Part shown: piece after piece, positions 1-5,596 of the stretch | Layout of the letters: every line of letters begins with the position of its first letter | How positions within the stretch are numbered: position 1 is the first letter of the stretch | Assembly (NCBI GenBank): GCA_002049985.1 | Contig: MVCY01000020.1 | Span: 1 to 8,599, forward strand | DNA: 8,599 nt | From: Candidatus Latescibacteria bacterium 4484_181 | GTDB lineage: Bacteria > Latescibacterota > MVCY01 | Direction of reading: 5' to 3' | Made by a program: the position numbers and the translations under genes | The notes under the pieces: generated by a model | The model's input: the letters and a program-made list of their open reading frames with translations, nothing else | Database searches by the model: none | What the model was told of the DNA's origin: nothing

Positions 1-247
1 TGAGTTTCCTGAACTTGCAAGTCTTGGCTGAGCGATCCTGAACATATCTGCTGATGAATCGACATCCACGCCGTAACCACTTGACCCCGATAAAAAAAGG
101 TGTGTTTCAGTTTCACACCCTACATCAAGCACCGGACGCGCCCCTTCAGGCCGTACCGATTCACCAAGCACTCTGTTCCCCGGTTGGACTTCGTATCGTC
201 CCGGGGCTCCCATCAGAACAGGCATCATATTCCCGGGCGCAAGGAAC
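1..247 (-). pseudogene. SAM-dependent methyltransferase, N-terminal fragment, damaged and cut by window edge
   Basis: Not in a single clean frame. On the minus strand, positions about 155 to 1 read PVLDVGCETETHLFL followed by SGYGVDVDSSADMFRIAQ. This is the class I methyltransferase motif I (VLDVGCGTGTH in intact relatives) and the following motif II acidic strand (GVDxSxxM). Two glycines of the SAM-binding loop appear as Glu (CETET instead of CGTGT), which should impair cofactor binding. Just upstream, AREYDACSDGSPG (about 199-241) looks like the usual start of such proteins but lies in another frame, so at least one frameshift is needed. The C-terminal part lies beyond position 1, so the rest cannot be judged. 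It is the last visible member of the minus-strand cluster, after the dead MBL gene. The family call rests on motif recognition. The substrate is unknown. Confidence 0.55.
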
Positions 248-333
248 CAGCAAAGACACCTCAGGCCGGGATTTCACCAGACTCCACCGACTTTTCCCTG
301 TTCCACTTGTTCCGCTGCCTTTTAGAACAATAT

Positions 334-889
334 TCAAGCCCATTCCAGAGGAATCTGAGCCCCGCAGCCCATTTTCACAAGATCCTCTCCCCGGGCTTGC
401 TGGAAAAGCTATTCAGCTCTCTACCTGTGCAATGGCAAAAACCAACTCGCCTAACTCCAGAACCTTAAGGGCATCCAAAAAACTCCTTTTAGCTCTCTGT
501 TATTGAGGCTAGACAGGTGAAAACCCACCGCTACCAGGTCAATGGGAAGTTCAAGATATTCCTTCGCTCTGCCGACAATGTTCACAGCATCTGGATGGGC
601 GCAGCCGGTGAGCAGTACCAAACCCTCCCTGTTTCTCAGAATCGGCCCTTGCTCGGCAGCCCTATCGTTGTGATCTCAGTCATTGTGCGGAAGTAACGTA
701 CATTTAAGAACTTATAGTTCACACTCGACCTGGCCGCATTAGAAAGAAGGAGAGCTCCATCTGCCCGGTGTCGAAGAGAATCTGATGTTGAGAACTTTCC
801 AGATAGACAGAGAAGCTCCGCCCAGGCGCCAGGTCCTCCATGAGAGAGACATTATCAAAGAGCACAATCAGCTTGGATTCGTTCTTAGT
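334..889 (-). pseudogene. MBL-fold metallohydrolase (COG1237-like) pseudogene with internal deletion
   Basis: The start, about 889-727, reads KLIVLFDNVSLMEDLAPG and then QHQILFDTGQ, the N-terminal strands of COG1237-type metallo-beta-lactamase-fold hydrolases (LVDN...LFDTG). After a short garbled stretch the similarity resumes at about 663-485 with GLVLLTGCAHPDAVNIV, AKEYLELPIDLVAVGFHL and NNRELKGV, the family's C-terminal half. It then shifts frame at a run of T near 480 into a segment ending EDLVKMGCGAQI with a stop at 334-336. In intact relatives about 100 residues, including the HxHxDH metal-binding motif, lie between the LFDTG strand and the LTGC strand. Here only some 60 bases remain, so the active site is gone. 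In-frame stops also occur in the C-terminal segment. It begins about 17 bases after panD, so it was probably the next gene of the same operon. Such hydrolases often accompany MinD and NifX-family genes. Confidence 0.8.
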
Positions 890-906
890 GGCAGATCTTG
901 GAGTTG

Positions 907-1269
907 CTACTTCTGAGTTGCGGAAACAAGTCGGTTCTCCCCATCTACAGTGACAATCTTAAGTCCAATTCTCTTCGCCTCCTCGTCGGAGACTATTGCA
1001 TAGGAGATAATCAGCAACTTATCCCCAATCTCTCCCAATCTGGCGGCTGCTCCCTTCAACGAGATGGTACCCGAGCCTGCTGGCTCTTCGATGGCATAGG
1101 TTTCGAACCGAGCCCCTGTGTAGAGATTAACCACTTGAAGGCGTTCCCCAGGCAGGATATCAGCTGCCTTCATAAGTTCAGTATCAATGCCTATACTTCC
1201 CTCGTAGTAGAGTTTCAAGTCTGTTATCTTGGGTTGTTGAATCTTAGATTTACAGATCACTCGCAGCAT
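907..1269 (-). CDS. panD: Aspartate 1-decarboxylase (pyruvoyl-dependent)
   Basis: PanD converts L-aspartate to beta-alanine for pantothenate and coenzyme A synthesis in the cytoplasm. It is made as a proenzyme that cleaves itself between Gly24 and Ser25, and the serine becomes the pyruvoyl group. This 120-residue protein has the usual length. Gly24-Ser25 sit in YYEGSIGID (21-29), and Lys9, Tyr22, Arg54, Thr57 and Tyr58 (GARFETYAI, 52-60) match the Escherichia coli active site. GAAA at 73-76 is also kept. Three usual residues differ: His11 is Gln, Trp47 is Val, and Asn72 is Lys. The start is ATG at 1269 with a GGGGGTGA ribosome site about 12 bases upstream. It lies 154 bases after the mrp stop. 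No panB or panC is visible, so its place in a metal-cluster operon is unusual. The family call is firm; full activity is inferred only. Confidence 0.93.
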   Translation of the reverse strand: MLRVICKSKIQQPKITDLKLYYEGSIGIDTELMKAADILPGERLQVVNLYTGARFETYAIEEPAGSGTISLKGAAARLGEIGDKLLIISYAIVSDEEAKRIGLKIVTVDGENRLVSATQK

Positions 1270-1423
1270 TGGCTGTTGTCACCCCCTATTTTTTCCAATC
1301 TTTCGCCACCTGCTGGTGGACAACAATTGCGGCAAATTAGCGTTCGTGCGGATTTTTTGTGCCCGCACCCCCTGATTCAGAGTTGTTGCAAAATAGTACC
1401 ATTTGGTGAACAATTGAAGAATA

Positions 1424-2287
1424 TCACTGATGTTGCTTTGCAACAGGTTTATCGAGAACAAGCTGGGTCACCCGCCTGGCGATCTGGAAGAAGGCGCTGG
1501 CGGCATCACCCTCAGGGTTAAACAAAACAGCCGGCAACCCCTTGTCCCCACCTTTGCGCGTTTCGACCTCTATGGGCACTTTCCCCAGAAGGATAACTCC
1601 CATCTGTTTGGCCATTATTTCTCCCCCTCCGGTGCCGAACAGGTCGATCTCTGCCCCGCAGTGAGGACACCGGAGGCCAGACATATTCTCCACCACTCCA
1701 ACCTTGGGGATATTGAGCTGCTTGGCCATATTAACTGCGCGCCGGCAATCGATAAGGGACATCTCTTGCGGGGTGGTCACCACTATAGCCATTTCGGGAT
1801 GCATCTTCTGAGCGGAGGTGAGTACCTCATCTCCAGTGCCGGGTGGAAGGTCTGCCACCAGAAAGTCCAGTCTCCCCCAGATTACATCGCCAAGAAATTG
1901 GGCGAGAGCCACAGAACGTAAAGGACCCCTCCAGATGACCGGGCTGTCTTTAGGAACTAAAGGAGCTATAGAGACCACCTTCAAACCTTCCTTTTCTAAA
2001 GGTCGAAACTGAGTTCCATTTGACCAAAAGGTACCGTCTAAGCCTATCATCTTTGGCACGTTTGGACCCGTGATGTCGGCATCTAACAAGCCCACCTGAT
2101 AGCCCTTTCTGACTAGAACATAGGAAAGATTCACCGCTACCGTCGTTTTCCCTACTCCACCTTTACCACTGAAGACAACAATGCGGTGCCGAATCTGCTC
2201 CAGGTTCTGCTGGATACGCCGCTCCCGTTCCCGCATTTCCCGCACTCTGTCCTGCTCTGAACCTTTCATCTCCTCGCCTCGGCTCAT
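1424..2287 (-). CDS. mrp: Mrp/NBP35 (ApbC)-family Fe-S cluster carrier ATPase
   Basis: Proteins of this family bind an Fe-S cluster at a dimer interface and pass it to apoproteins in an ATP-dependent way in the cytoplasm. The 287-residue sequence has a charged N-terminal helix (1-34), the deviant Walker A GKGGVGKT (41-48), DADITGPNVP (69-78), DLPPGTGDE (146-154), and the cluster-binding CPHC pair at Cys207 and Cys210. It lacks the N-terminal DUF59/MIP18 domain of longer Mrp proteins, as is usual for the short anaerobe type. The start at 2287 has AAGGAGG about 10 bases upstream; an internal ATG seven codons in has no comparable site. It follows the NifX-like gene by 29 bases. In Desulfovibrio an Mrp-type ATPase is encoded beside the orange protein genes, so cluster loading of the NifX-like neighbour is a reasonable inference. 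Confidence 0.93.
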   Translation of the reverse strand: MSRGEEMKGSEQDRVREMRERERRIQQNLEQIRHRIVVFSGKGGVGKTTVAVNLSYVLVRKGYQVGLLDADITGPNVPKMIGLDGTFWSNGTQFRPLEKEGLKVVSIAPLVPKDSPVIWRGPLRSVALAQFLGDVIWGRLDFLVADLPPGTGDEVLTSAQKMHPEMAIVVTTPQEMSLIDCRRAVNMAKQLNIPKVGVVENMSGLRCPHCGAEIDLFGTGGGEIMAKQMGVILLGKVPIEVETRKGGDKGLPAVLFNPEGDAASAFFQIARRVTQLVLDKPVAKQHQ

Positions 2288-2316
2288 CTGCTCTCAGCCT
2301 CCTTCCCAGCACAGGG

Positions 2317-3054
2317 TCAAGCTTTACCGGTCTCCCCTCTCAGATATTGTTCCACAACCATCTTCACCTGACCGCTCACTCCGGTTACCGCCTGGATACC
2401 GTACTGCTGGAAAAATCGGAGGGCTCGCTGTCCTATGCCACCGGAAATAATCACATCGGCTCCCTGGTCGCGGATAAAGGTGGGTGCTTCCCCCGATTCG
2501 CCGTGACGAGTCCAGAAGGGGTTCTCAACCCTGTAGCTCAGAGTGATCTCGCCATTCTCAACCTCTACCATCGTGTAGTATGGACAGCGCCCAAAGTGTT
2601 GGCTGACCTCAGAGTTCAGTCCCTGGTCATCTTCTGAGGCCACAGCGATCCTTTTCTTGCCAGACGGCTTAGTGACCCCGCTCCCATAGGCACCGACGCC
2701 GTAGTGCGCCCCCACCGAAGGGAAAGAAAACGGCTTCAACTTCCCTGATCTAAACTGAGCTATAGCATCGGAGACCTTCCCTGAAACTCCAGCATAGACA
2801 CTAATCCCGGCAGCAGACAGCACTTGAAATGCGTTAGGCCCCACGTTGCCGGTGAGCACAGCCTCGGCACCCTTTTCTGCGATAGCTTGGGCACTTTGGA
2901 CACCTGCACCGCCTCCCAGACTGACGCTGGCATTGTCCAGGGCCTCAAAGGCTCCGGTTTCGGTGTCAAAGATGATGAAATACTGGCATCTGCCAAAGCG
3001 AGGGTCTACCTCCGCATCCAGGCTTTTGTCCTTAGCCGTAATGGCAATCCTCAT
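2317..3054 (-). CDS. Tandem two-domain NifX/NafY/ORP-like protein (dinitrogenase iron-molybdenum cofactor family)
   Basis: The family (NifX, NafY, the C-terminal part of NifB, and the Desulfovibrio orange protein) binds FeMo-cofactor precursors or other Mo/Fe sulfide clusters. This 245-residue protein carries two copies of the fold. Domain 1 is about 1-108 (MRIAITAKD, then DPRFGRCQYF at 17-26) and domain 2 about 134-240 (KRIAVASED, then SQHFGRCPYY at 151-160). Both copies keep the FGRC cysteine motif (Cys23, Cys157) and a late GVSG turn (89-92, 225-228). They are joined by a Gly/Ser-rich linker (109-133). Single-domain forms are about 100-120 residues, so this looks like an internal duplication. 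The start is ATG at 3054 with AAAGGAG five bases upstream. It sits 12 bases after the zinc-ribbon gene and 29 before mrp, so co-expression is very likely. No nitrogenase genes are in view, so an ORP-like role is likelier than nitrogen fixation. Confidence 0.9.
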   Translation of the reverse strand: MRIAITAKDKSLDAEVDPRFGRCQYFIIFDTETGAFEALDNASVSLGGGAGVQSAQAIAEKGAEAVLTGNVGPNAFQVLSAAGISVYAGVSGKVSDAIAQFRSGKLKPFSFPSVGAHYGVGAYGSGVTKPSGKKRIAVASEDDQGLNSEVSQHFGRCPYYTMVEVENGEITLSYRVENPFWTRHGESGEAPTFIRDQGADVIISGGIGQRALRFFQQYGIQAVTGVSGQVKMVVEQYLRGETGKA

Positions 3055-3066
3055 GGCTTCTCCTTT

Positions 3067-3291
3067 CTATCCTCTGACCATTTTCGTCCCACACTTGGGG
3101 CAGGTGATATTGTAGCAGGGTACTCCTCGGCTGTGCGCAACTTTAGTGCCACAGTTTGGGCAGACACAGTCTCCACCAGGGCCTGCACCGGGTCTAGTGC
3201 CACCCATACGACCCCGGCCGCCGCCCTGTCCCATTCCTCTACCGGTTCCTGGGCCTTGACCCAAAGGACCAGTTCCATCTCCTCTCGGCAT
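3067..3291 (-). CDS. DUF5320-type head fused to a C-terminal zinc ribbon, small protein
   Basis: 74 residues, starting at ATG 3291. An upstream in-frame start at 3312 exists, but AAAGGAGG lies between the two and fits only the inner ATG. Residues 1-18 (MPRGDGTGPLGQGPGTGR) match the opening motif of the DUF5320-like proteins encoded upstream. Residues 19-41 are a Gly/Arg-rich, probably disordered linker. Residues 42-74 hold Cys42, Cys44, Cys47, Cys59, Cys64 and Cys67; CPNC (44-47) and CPKC (64-67) form a classic zinc ribbon or rubredoxin-like knuckle pair. It is the first gene after the putative promoter 3339-3367 and is followed 12 bases later by the NifX-like gene. The function is unknown. 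A metal-binding accessory role for the NifX/Mrp pair is inferred from cysteines and position. Confidence 0.85.
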   Translation of the reverse strand: MPRGDGTGPLGQGPGTGRGMGQGGGRGRMGGTRPGAGPGGDCVCPNCGTKVAHSRGVPCYNITCPKCGTKMVRG

Positions 3292-3338
3292 TTTGCTCCC
3301 CTCCTTTCTCATTATTGTAGAAGATCGTCTCTGAGTCT

Positions 3339-3367
3339 AATATACAGGAGCGCTCAGGAATTCGCAA
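3339..3367 (-). promoter_or_regulatory. Putative internal sigma70 promoter for the zinc-ribbon/nifX-like/mrp/panD genes
   Basis: Read on the minus strand: TTGCGA (3367-3362) as -35, a 17-base spacer, and TATATT (3344-3339) as -10, with 4/6 and 5/6 consensus matches. It sits in the roughly 200-base gap between fmdB-like and the next gene, the largest gap in the intact block, about 48 bases before the start codon. The spacer contains the 8-bp palindrome GAGCGCTC (3348-3355). No open reading frame explains this gap. Confidence 0.5.
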
Positions 3368-3492
3368 GCGGAAAATTCGGTAAACAATCCCTCGGCTCAA
3401 ATAGCCTCTGCTTTAGGGGAAACCGGAGTTCCTTAATCGATTGGCGCTATTAGATCGGTTTAGATTGGCAGCCATATCCGCTACTGTATTCG

Positions 3493-3747
3493 CTATTTCT
3501 GGCAGCAGCGCTTGGGAGAGTCGCAGGGAGTGCTCATCCCACAGCAAGGCGCAGAGGATTCGGATGCCCTCTTGTAGTCTGTCTCGTAGAAGCCTGCCCC
3601 CTTGAAGATTATTCCAGCACCACCGGAGATGAGCCTCCGAACAGTGCCGGAGCACTGCGGACAGACTTGCACCGGCTCATCGTTCATCTTCTGGAAGCGG
3701 GTAAAACGGTATCCGCAGCTTTCACACTTATATTCGTATGTAGGCAT
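3493..3747 (-). CDS. FmdB-family zinc ribbon protein with cysteine-rich tail
   Basis: 84 residues. It opens with MPTYEYKCESCGYRF, the hallmark of the FmdB/CxxC_CXXC_SSSS putative regulatory protein family. Zinc-ligand pairs are Cys8/Cys11 and Cys29/Cys32, followed by RRLISGGAGIIFKGAGFYETDY (a segment normal for the family, about 38-58). The tail from 63 on contains five more cysteines (68, 69, 75, 81, 82), more than a single zinc ribbon needs. The family's biochemical role is not settled; it is often linked to metal or C1 metabolism operons. The start at 3747 has only a weak GGAG site two bases away or AGGG further up, unlike the strong sites of its neighbours. It lies 66 bases after the stop of the preceding small protein, with a GC-rich hairpin between them. 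Confidence 0.88.
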   Translation of the reverse strand: MPTYEYKCESCGYRFTRFQKMNDEPVQVCPQCSGTVRRLISGGAGIIFKGAGFYETDYKRASESSAPCCGMSTPCDSPKRCCQK

Positions 3748-3779
3748 AACTCCAGACCCTTCCGATTTCTGAACAGGGA

Positions 3780-3806
3780 GGGAGGGGGAAAGATCCTCCC
3801 CCTCCC
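3780..3806 (-). other. Strong GC-rich hairpin in the intergenic gap before the FmdB-like gene
   Basis: On the plus strand GGGAGGGGGA (3780-3789) and TCCCCCTCCC (3797-3806) are perfect 10-base inverted repeats with a 7-base loop. The stem starts 8 bases after the stop of the upstream small protein (3814). The RNA is not followed by a run of U on either strand, so it is not a standard intrinsic terminator. An mRNA-stabilising, processing or attenuating hairpin between two operon members is more likely. Confidence 0.5.
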
Positions 3807-3813
3807 CCGCATT

Positions 3814-4050
3814 TCACTCTCTTGGTTTCCTGGACTCCAGCTCAGAAATACGTCTCTTAATCCCCTCCAGTTGAGTTTCTAAGAACCGTGCCTGGCTCTT
3901 CAGGAAACCAATTTCTTGCTCTGAATATGCGGCAGGTGCATAGGTACTCCAAACTGGTGGGTACCCGTATGGGGCTATACCATAAGGATAAGCCCATCTC
4001 CACATCGGCAAATATCCATAATAGCCTGCCCAGGGATAGCCCCACCACAT
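3814..4050 (-). CDS. DUF5320-like small protein: Tyr/Trp-rich head plus coiled coil
   Basis: 78 residues beginning MWWGYPWAGYYGYLPMW. The start chosen is ATG 4050, eight bases after GGGGG in AAAGGGGGTGA; a GTG at 4059 is in frame but overlaps that ribosome site. Residues 1-42 are rich in Trp, Tyr, Gly and Pro and look low-complexity. Residues 43-76 (SEQEIGFLKSQARFLETQLE and onward) form an amphipathic heptad helix nearly matching the tails of the 4129-4494 and 5215-5490 products. It lacks the MPxGDGTGP head of its paralogues, so it is a 'tail-only' member. There are no cysteines. The function is unknown; the helix suggests that the paralogues may pair with each other through it. Confidence 0.82.
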   Translation of the reverse strand: MWWGYPWAGYYGYLPMWRWAYPYGIAPYGYPPVWSTYAPAAYSEQEIGFLKSQARFLETQLEGIKRRISELESRKPRE

Positions 4051-4128
4051 ATCTCTCACCCCCTTTCTTTTTGCAGAGGTTCCCTGAATCTAGCCACGGG
4101 GCAGTATTGCCTTTGCCCTTTCCGTAAT

Positions 4129-4494
4129 CTACTTCGCTTCTTGCTGAGCTTCCAGTTCAGATATGCGTCTCTGAATCTGGTCCAACTGGTCTCTTAGAAC
4201 CTCTGCCTGGTTTTTCAGATAATCCGCTTCTTGCTCTGGAGTTACGGCAGGGCCGTAGGGAGCTCCGGCCGGTGGATATCCATATGAGGCAGGCGCTCCG
4301 TATGGGTAAGCTCCTGTTGCATAGGGATACCCCCATCTCCACCATCCGAACCCCCGGCCCCAACCGAAGCCGACTCCCAGGCGTCCGCCATAGGGGTTCA
4401 TAAAACCGGGCACCGGATATCCGGCACAATAACCGGCTGCCCTGCCTGTCATAGGCCCCAACCCCATCGGTCCGGTTCCGTCTCCTCGTGGCAT
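4129..4494 (-). CDS. DUF5320-like small protein, complete form with head and coiled-coil tail
   Basis: 121 residues, the longest of the set. Residues 1-36 (MPRGDGTGPMGLGPMTGR, GYCAGYPVPGF, NPYGG) are the DUF5320 head with a single Cys23. Residues 37-84 are Gly, then Tyr/Pro/Ala-rich repeats (GAYPYGAPASYGYPPAGAPYG). Residues 85-119 are a charged coiled coil (EQEADYLKNQAEVLRDQLDQ). The start at 4494 has AAAGGAGGTGA ending six bases before the ATG. It follows the 4537-4830 gene, with which its first 107 bases are nearly identical. DUF5320 proteins are common in anaerobes beside NifX and Mrp genes, but no biochemical function is known to me. This copy has both modules that the other copies carry separately. 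Confidence 0.88.
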   Translation of the reverse strand: MPRGDGTGPMGLGPMTGRAAGYCAGYPVPGFMNPYGGRLGVGFGWGRGFGWWRWGYPYATGAYPYGAPASYGYPPAGAPYGPAVTPEQEADYLKNQAEVLRDQLDQIQRRISELEAQQEAK

Positions 4495-4830
4495 TCTGTT
4501 TCACCTCCTTTGACTTGATTTGGTTTCAAATGGTGGCTACCACCATCTTCCCCGACCCCGTCTGAAGGCAAGGCCAAGGTGGGGTCGGCCGAGGCCCCAA
4601 AATCCTCGCCCGCCCCAGCGCCAGGCGAGGACCCCATAACCAGGGTAGGCCGCCCAACCAGGATACGGACCCGCTGGCCACCCGACAGGATAACCGGGTC
4701 TCCAGCCTAAACCCAGACGTCCACCATAGGGGTTCATAAAGCCGGGCACCGGGTAGCCTGCACAGTAACCGGCTGCCCTGCCTGTCATAGGCCCCAACCC
4801 CATCGGTCCGGTTCCGTTGCCCAGTGGCAT
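4388..4830 (-). repeat. 107-bp tandem-gene direct repeat (4388-4494 and 4724-4830)
   Basis: The two segments are both 107 bases, align without gaps, and differ at about nine positions by eye. They encode the first 35 residues of two adjacent DUF5320-like genes; beyond them the genes diverge completely. This indicates a duplication or recent gene conversion limited to the head module. Confidence 0.88.
4537..4830 (-). CDS. DUF5320-like small protein, head with Gly/Trp/Arg-rich tail
   Basis: 97 residues. Residues 1-37 (MPLGNGTGPMGLGPMTGR, GYCAGYPVPGF) are almost identical to the 4129-4494 product, including Cys23. The rest is Gly, Pro, Trp and Arg-rich (GWRPGYPVGWPAGPYPGW, ending RRGRGRWW) with no coiled coil. 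The basic end, seen in other DUF5320 members, may bind an acidic partner or simply be disordered. The start at 4830 has AAAGGAGGTGA ending six bases before the ATG. It lies 42 bases upstream of its closest paralogue and about 70 downstream of the 4901-5149 gene. The function is unknown. Confidence 0.83.
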   Translation of the reverse strand: MPLGNGTGPMGLGPMTGRAAGYCAGYPVPGFMNPYGGRLGLGWRPGYPVGWPAGPYPGWAAYPGYGVLAWRWGGRGFWGLGRPHLGLAFRRGRGRWW

Positions 4831-4900
4831 TTTCTCTCACCTCCTTTTGATTCTCTTTGAATCCCAAAAGCTTCGTTGCCGTGAATCTTTCACCCTGACA

Positions 4901-5149
4901 TCATCTCCGGGGACCGATTCCCAGAAAGGGATAATATCCCCACGGCCGGGGATAGAAAGACGCAGAGTAAGGGAAAACACGGTAAGGATAAGCACCAGAG
5001 ATAGGTTTTCCCTGAATTCCGGTCAATCCCAGGGACTTGCCACTCTGGGTTGAGCTACCTGGGCCCTTTATAGGAAGCACACAGTAACCGCGACACCCGC
5101 CGGTCATAGGGCCAAGGCCTCTGGGACCTGTACCGTCGAAACCGGGCAT
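4901..5149 (-). CDS. DUF5320-like small protein, head-only form
   Basis: 82 residues starting at ATG 5149 (MPGFDGTGPRGLGPMTGG, CRGYCV). An earlier in-frame start at 5218 would add 23 residues but places the AAAGGAGGTGA site inside the gene; that site lies 11 bases before 5149, so the shorter form is preferred. The head has two cysteines (19 and 23 by count from this start) rather than one. The rest (about 27-82) is Gly/Ser then Tyr/Pro-rich (FPYSASFYPRPWGYYPFLG) and has no coiled coil. It shares only the first 23 or so residues with its neighbours, so it is an older paralogue. The function is unknown. Confidence 0.82.
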   Translation of the reverse strand: MPGFDGTGPRGLGPMTGGCRGYCVLPIKGPGSSTQSGKSLGLTGIQGKPISGAYPYRVFPYSASFYPRPWGYYPFLGIGPRR

Positions 5150-5214
5150 ATATATTTTCACCTCCTTTGTCTTCCTCCAATAGCGAAGAGGAAGCGAATA
5201 ATCCCTCCTACAAT

Positions 5215-5490
5215 TCACTTCTGCTGTTCCTGAAGCTGGTTGATCCGGGCGTTGATCGCCTCCAGTTGGCTTCTGAGGGCCTCTGCCTGGTTTCTCAGGG
5301 CCTCTAGCTCATCTGCCTGTCCCAAGACAGGACCAACTCCATAGGGAACAGAGCTGGCTGGCGGAGGATAGGCACCAGCAGCATAACTTCTCCACATCCA
5401 GCCTCGGCCTCCACCCCAGGTGCGGCCCATTCCACCTCCCCAGGGTAGTCCTCCACGACCAGCACCGCGAACTGGAAAATCTGAATACAT
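5215..5490 (-). CDS. DUF5320-like small protein, Gly/Trp-rich head plus coiled coil
   Basis: 91 residues from ATG 5490 (MYSDFPVRGAGRGG). A second ATG at 5496 is in frame and would add two residues, but it lies only three bases from the AGGAGG site, while 5490 is nine bases away, like the paralogues. Residues 10-36 are Gly, Trp, Met and Arg-rich (GGGMGRTWGGGRGWMWR). Residues 37-57 are Pro/Gly/Ala-rich. Residues 58-90 are a coiled coil (QADELEALRNQAEALRSQLE and onward) closely matching those of the 3814 and 4129 genes. The MPxGDGTGP head is absent. It is the first small gene after the DUF134 regulator, about 106 bases downstream. The function is unknown. Confidence 0.83.
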   Translation of the reverse strand: MYSDFPVRGAGRGGLPWGGGMGRTWGGGRGWMWRSYAAGAYPPPASSVPYGVGPVLGQADELEALRNQAEALRSQLEAINARINQLQEQQK

Positions 5491-5596
5491 CACCATTCAC
5501 CTCCTTTCCGGATTACATGCATCTATCCGTTATTCTCAATTCTCCTGACAGTCGAATAGCCAGTTGGGCTGAATTCAGAAGGCAAGCAGGTCTTTT

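Noticed and set aside
54..506. 150-residue open frame on the plus strand, and a 122-residue one overlapping it
   Set aside because: They lie opposite the MBL and methyltransferase remnants, show no family motifs and have no ribosome site.
1306..1368. Small hairpins CCACC/GGTGG (1306-1319) and GTGCGG/CCGCAC (1346-1368) between mrp and panD
   Set aside because: Stems of 5-6 bases without a proper T run are too weak to call a terminator or riboswitch.
1314..1416. Imperfect direct repeat TGGTGGACAACAATTG (1314-1329) and TGGTGAACAATTG (1404-1416)
   Set aside because: Short, imperfect and present only twice, so chance is likely.
898..1521. 207-residue open frame on the plus strand
   Set aside because: It is antisense to panD and the end of mrp, both of which are firmly recognised.
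2317..3054. Idea that the locus is a nitrogen-fixation cluster because of the NifX-type protein
   Set aside because: No nifH, nifD, nifK, nifE, nifN or nifB is present, and the neighbours fit orange-protein-like clusters better.
2824..3453. 209-residue open frame on the plus strand
   Set aside because: It is antisense to the NifX-like and zinc-ribbon genes. Its composition is that of a shadow frame.
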